This document shows, piece by piece, positions 60,516 to 64,000 of a DNA stretch of 64,000 nucleotides. Source of the DNA: Bifidobacterium breve (GTDB lineage Bacteria; Actinomycetota; Actinomycetes; Nanopelagicales; Nanopelagicaceae). Position numbers and translations under genes: made by a program. Numbering within the stretch: position 1 is the stretch's first letter; each line of letters opens with the position of its first letter. A model generated the notes under the pieces. It was not told the origin of the DNA. It saw only the letters and a list, made by a program, of their open reading frames with translations, and ran no database searches. The stretch covers positions 1-64,000 of the forward strand of contig CAMCPZ010000003.1 in the NCBI GenBank assembly GCA_945876865.1, given 5' to 3'.

Positions 60516-63134
60516 TCAGCCAGTATTGCGTAGGCCAGCAGCAACACCGTTTATTGTTAACAACAGCGCTCGTCTAATTAGCGGATCAACGTTCTGATCA
60601 TTTCTCACTTTATGAAGCAGCGTAATCTGCAACAAATGTAGCGGGGCTAGATAGGCATCTCGAACTTGTAGGGTGCGGGCAAGTATCTTCTGATCTCCCA
60701 GTAAATCCTGCTTAGAGGTCAATAGCAGAATCTCAGATTTAGTTAATTCGAATTCCGCTTCGATTGTGTCTAAGAAGTGATGCAGGCTTGGGTCAACCAA
60801 ACTCTTCACATACTTACGGGCCATTACTAAATCTGTCTTTGCTAGCGTCATTTCAACATTACTTATGAAGGTGCGGAAGAAGTGCCAATCTTTTAACATC
60901 TCAGCAAGAACATCTGACTTTCCACTTTCACGTGCAGCCTTTAATCCAGACCCGACACCGAACCAACCAGGAACAATCTGTCTAGATTGGGTCCAACCAA
61001 AAACCCATGGAATAGCGCGAAGTGAAGCTAATCCACTTGCCGCATCAGGCCGGCGCGAAGGCCTGGAACCCAAGAACATTTCGCCAAGCTGTTCTACTGG
61101 AGTCGATGCATAGAAATATGCAGGCAGATCTGGATGATCAATTAGTTCGCGATAAGTTTTAAATGCACTTCCACTTACAACATCCATGCACGAACCCCAG
61201 TTTGCAAGAGCCTGCGGACTTTGACGTGGTGCCCGATTCAAAACTGTAGCTTCAAGTGCTGCAGCAAGTGCAAGTTCAACATTCTCTCGAGCTAAGGATG
61301 GCAGCGCATATTTATCACTGATAACTTCACCTTGCTCGGTCATCTTTATCTGACCATCAATTGATCCCCAAGGCAATGCAATTAGCGCATCGTAAGTTGG
61401 TCCGCCACCGCGTCCAACTGATCCACCGCGACCATGAAATAAGCGCAGGGTTACACCATGTTTTATTGCAACATCGCGCAGCTTTCGTTGGGCTTTATGA
61501 ATCTCCCACTGCGAAGTCGCAATACCGGCATCTTTATTTGAATCTGAATACCCAAGCATTACTTCCTGCACATTTGCCCGCATGGTTACGAGTTCGCGAT
61601 AGCTCTTGTCACTTAACAGATTATCTAAAATAGTGTCAGCTGTTTGAAGTTCGGCAACAGTTTCAAGTAGTGGAGCAAAGCCAACTTTTCCAAAGAGTCC
61701 AGTAATACGAGAAAGTTCAACCGCAGCTAGAACATCCTTATGAGACTTAGTCATTGAGATTATGTAGGTTTCAATAACTTCTGGCCCAAATTTGGCAATC
61801 AAATCGCGGATTGCAATAAAGGTGTCAACAGTTTTACGGGCTGCTTCATCTAGGTTCTGCAAATTCTCTAAACCAACGCTCTCAATTTGAGCCAGCGCGT
61901 GGTGATGGGCATCAGAATGCTCTCGAATATCCATAGTCGCATGTGTTAAACCAAAACTAGAAACAGTGCGAATAATTCGCTCAAGTAGACCGGTTGCGAT
62001 TAATTCACCACGGTGAGACAGAAGTGAATCGCGCATCAGATTTAAATCAGCCAATAATTGCGCTGTGCTCTCATAATCACGTCCTGCAACATGTGGGCCA
62101 CCAACTGCATGTCGGCGTTGGGTAAGAATTAAGCGATGGCGGATTGCAGTTGCTTTCAAACGATATGGCTCTTCAACATTTAATCTACGGAAGCGCTCTT
62201 CAATCTCTGGAAGTAGTTCAAGATCCTTTGCAACGGATGCATCCAATTCGGGCGTGGTGCCAGATATCCGAGTTGATACTGAAAGTGCTTGGCGAAGTTG
62301 ATCAAGTGATGCAGTTAGCGCGCGAATAAAGTGACCAGTTTGAAGCGTGATTGCAGCGGTCGTAACACTTGCGGTGATGTTTGGATTTCCATCACGATCG
62401 CCACCAATCCAGGTCCCAAAACTTAATGGGCGAGAAGTTGGTGAAACGGTTACACCAAGACGCTTTAACTCATGAGAAAAATCATCTAAGACTTCCGGGA
62501 TTGTTAATCGGAATAAGTCATCGAGATAATAAAGCGCGTTAGTCGCTTCATCTAAAGGTTCTGGACGTCCCAAACGAAGTTCATCAGTCTCCCAGAGCAG
62601 GTCGATGGTTTCGGCAAGTCTGCGATCACGTCTTGCACTAGCTGGCTGATCTAACAGTTCTGCAATCGAATTCATCTTGCTTAACACCGAACGACGAGCC
62701 GCTTCAGTTGGATGCGCAGTAAATACTGGACGGACTGAGAAATTATCAATCCAGCCCTGAATATCTTTTGTAGTGAATTCTTTACTTTCGGCTTGAACTG
62801 CAATTATGCGATCTACAGCTCTGGTTAACCAAGAGCCGCCACTGTTTCGCTCATCCGAAAGAATTCGTGCTCTGTGCACTTGCTCTGCAACGTTTGCTAA
62901 ATTGAAGTAGTTACTAAAGGCTCTAACAAGTTGGACACTTTCATCAACTGAAATGTTTTCAAGAATTTCCTCGCCGCCACCTTCGCGAACAGCTTTGCGA
63001 ACCTTCTCAACTAAATCGACAAGTTGTGAGCCCTCTTGGCGAACCAGCGATTCACCCAATAATTCAGTTAATCGGCGAACATCAGCACGAAGCCCGGCAT
63101 CATCTGCCTGAAATTGTGGTGTCTGCTCGCTCAC
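60516..63134 (-). CDS. ppc: Phosphoenolpyruvate carboxylase
   Basis: VFTAHPTEAARRSVL, GTWIGGDRDGNPNITASVT, MLGYSDSNKDAGIATSQWEI, FHGRGGSVGRGGGPTYDA. Confidence 0.97.
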   Translation of the reverse strand: MSEQTPQFQADDAGLRADVRRLTELLGESLVRQEGSQLVDLVEKVRKAVREGGGEEILENISVDESVQLVRAFSNYFNLANVAEQVHRARILSDERNSGGSWLTRAVDRIIAVQAESKEFTTKDIQGWIDNFSVRPVFTAHPTEAARRSVLSKMNSIAELLDQPASARRDRRLAETIDLLWETDELRLGRPEPLDEATNALYYLDDLFRLTIPEVLDDFSHELKRLGVTVSPTSRPLSFGTWIGGDRDGNPNITASVTTAAITLQTGHFIRALTASLDQLRQALSVSTRISGTTPELDASVAKDLELLPEIEERFRRLNVEEPYRLKATAIRHRLILTQRRHAVGGPHVAGRDYESTAQLLADLNLMRDSLLSHRGELIATGLLERIIRTVSSFGLTHATMDIREHSDAHHHALAQIESVGLENLQNLDEAARKTVDTFIAIRDLIAKFGPEVIETYIISMTKSHKDVLAAVELSRITGLFGKVGFAPLLETVAELQTADTILDNLLSDKSYRELVTMRANVQEVMLGYSDSNKDAGIATSQWEIHKAQRKLRDVAIKHGVTLRLFHGRGGSVGRGGGPTYDALIALPWGSIDGQIKMTEQGEVISDKYALPSLARENVELALAAALEATVLNRAPRQSPQALANWGSCMDVVSGSAFKTYRELIDHPDLPAYFYASTPVEQLGEMFLGSRPSRRPDAASGLASLRAIPWVFGWTQSRQIVPGWFGVGSGLKAARESGKSDVLAEMLKDWHFFRTFISNVEMTLAKTDLVMARKYVKSLVDPSLHHFLDTIEAEFELTKSEILLLTSKQDLLGDQKILARTLQVRDAYLAPLHLLQITLLHKVRNDQNVDPLIRRALLLTINGVAAGLRNTG

Positions 63135-63206
63135 TGGCTAATCATTACAGGTCTAGCACCCTGGTCGAAACGAATTAAATCCTTGAATACAATTTCTCCC
63201 ATAACA

Positions 63207-63230
63207 CCCCCATCCAGATTGGATGTGGGG
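63207..63230 (+). terminator. GC-rich hairpin followed by CTTTT upstream of mfd (terminator/attenuator-like)
   Basis: CCCCCATCCA-GAT-TGGATGTGGGG (10 bp, one bulged T), then CTTTTGG. Confidence 0.4.
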
Positions 63231-63258
63231 CTTTTGGCGTTGTTCTGGAGGCGATGAA

Positions 63259-64000
63259 GTGAGACTTTTATCCGCTCTCCCAGATCTTTCAATCACTACA
63301 ACTCGCACCGACGGTGAACTCGTCTGCATAAATTCGATACGTTCTTACGTGCTTGCAAACCTGAGCACTAATGCACCTCTGCTAGTTATTGCACCTTCTA
63401 CCCGAATCGCAGATGAACTTAGCGATGAAATTCGATCGCTGATTGGCGATCATGTAATTGATTTCCCAGCTTGGGAAACGCTTCCGCACGAGCGATTAAG
63501 TCCAAAGAGCGACACAGTTACAACACGAATTAAGGCACTGCATAAAATCAATTCTGCCAAGCCACCAAAAGTAATTATCACTTCTATTCGTGGCGCACTT
63601 CAACCAATCGTTAGCGACATCTTGGATGAAGAACTTATCTCTCTGGCTCTGGATAAAGAAGTATCGATGGCCAAACTGATTGAACGCCTCTCTTACTTTG
63701 GCTTCACAAGAACTGACCTGGTAGAAAAACGTGGAGACTTTGCAGTTCGCGGTGGAATCCTTGATTTATTTCCATCGGATTATGAACATCCAATTCGCTT
63801 AGATTTCTTTGGAGACACAATCGAAGATATTCAGTATTTTCAAGTTTCAGATCAGCGAACATATGAGGCAATTAAAAGTGAAGTAATTATTTATCCTGGC
63901 CGAGAACTTTTGATATCTGAAGATGTGAAAGAGAAGGCACGTTATCTTTCAGCAGAATTCCCACAACTTACTGAGATGGCAAGCAAGATAAGTGAGGGCA
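63259..64000 (+). CDS. mfd: Transcription-repair coupling factor, 3' truncated by window edge
   Basis: GTG start after GGAGG RBS; open to window end; DFPAWETLPHERLSPKSDTVTTRIKALHKI, GFTRTDLVEKRGDFAVRGGILDLFPS (absent from the ORF track because it runs off the end). Confidence 0.93.
   Translation, partial: MRLLSALPDLSITTTRTDGELVCINSIRSYVLANLSTNAPLLVIAPSTRIADELSDEIRSLIGDHVIDFPAWETLPHERLSPKSDTVTTRIKALHKINSAKPPKVIITSIRGALQPIVSDILDEELISLALDKEVSMAKLIERLSYFGFTRTDLVEKRGDFAVRGGILDLFPSDYEHPIRLDFFGDTIEDIQYFQVSDQRTYEAIKSEVIIYPGRELLISEDVKEKARYLSAEFPQLTEMASKISEG

Overview
This 64 kb window looks like a gene-dense chromosomal segment of a low-GC, streamlined actinobacterium. Gene content and order recall Mycobacterium/Corynebacterium blocks, while the AT-rich, tightly packed layout recalls freshwater acI/Nanopelagicales; that placement is inference. 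I support about 62 CDSs and 3 tRNAs (Thr-TGT, Arg-CCT, Gln-TTG). I saw no rRNA, CRISPR array, phage or transposon. Recognisable blocks are mshA-ybjN-gpm-(GT-GT-SGNH)-phoU-senX3-regX3; lpqE/carD-ispDF-cysS-rlmB; ppk1-mutT1/ppx; groL with a CIRCE element; serC/pdxH/citrate synthase; copC-copD/ctaG; 5-FCL/moeA-like-rimJ-membrane protein; and pmt/rsmI-metG-tatD-rsmA-ispE-tRNA-glmU-prs-rplY-pth/ppc/mfd. The most interesting signals are: (1) PHO-box-like 11-bp-period direct repeats in front of both a two-glycosyltransferase + SGNH hydrolase operon and phoU, beside a SenX3-like kinase with no transmembrane segment, which suggests a phosphate-starvation envelope or lipid remodelling module; (2) a MoeA-like protein that has lost domain II and its catalytic motifs, in conserved synteny with a membrane protein resembling the corynebacterial Glp/GLPR cell-division pair; (3) a TANNNT-N6-ATG signature at 16 gene starts, predicting widespread leaderless transcripts and supporting an unannotated 38-aa ORF; (4) a CopC-like protein with no His or Cys. 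All calls are from reading the sequence and the supplied ORF track; no searches were run.
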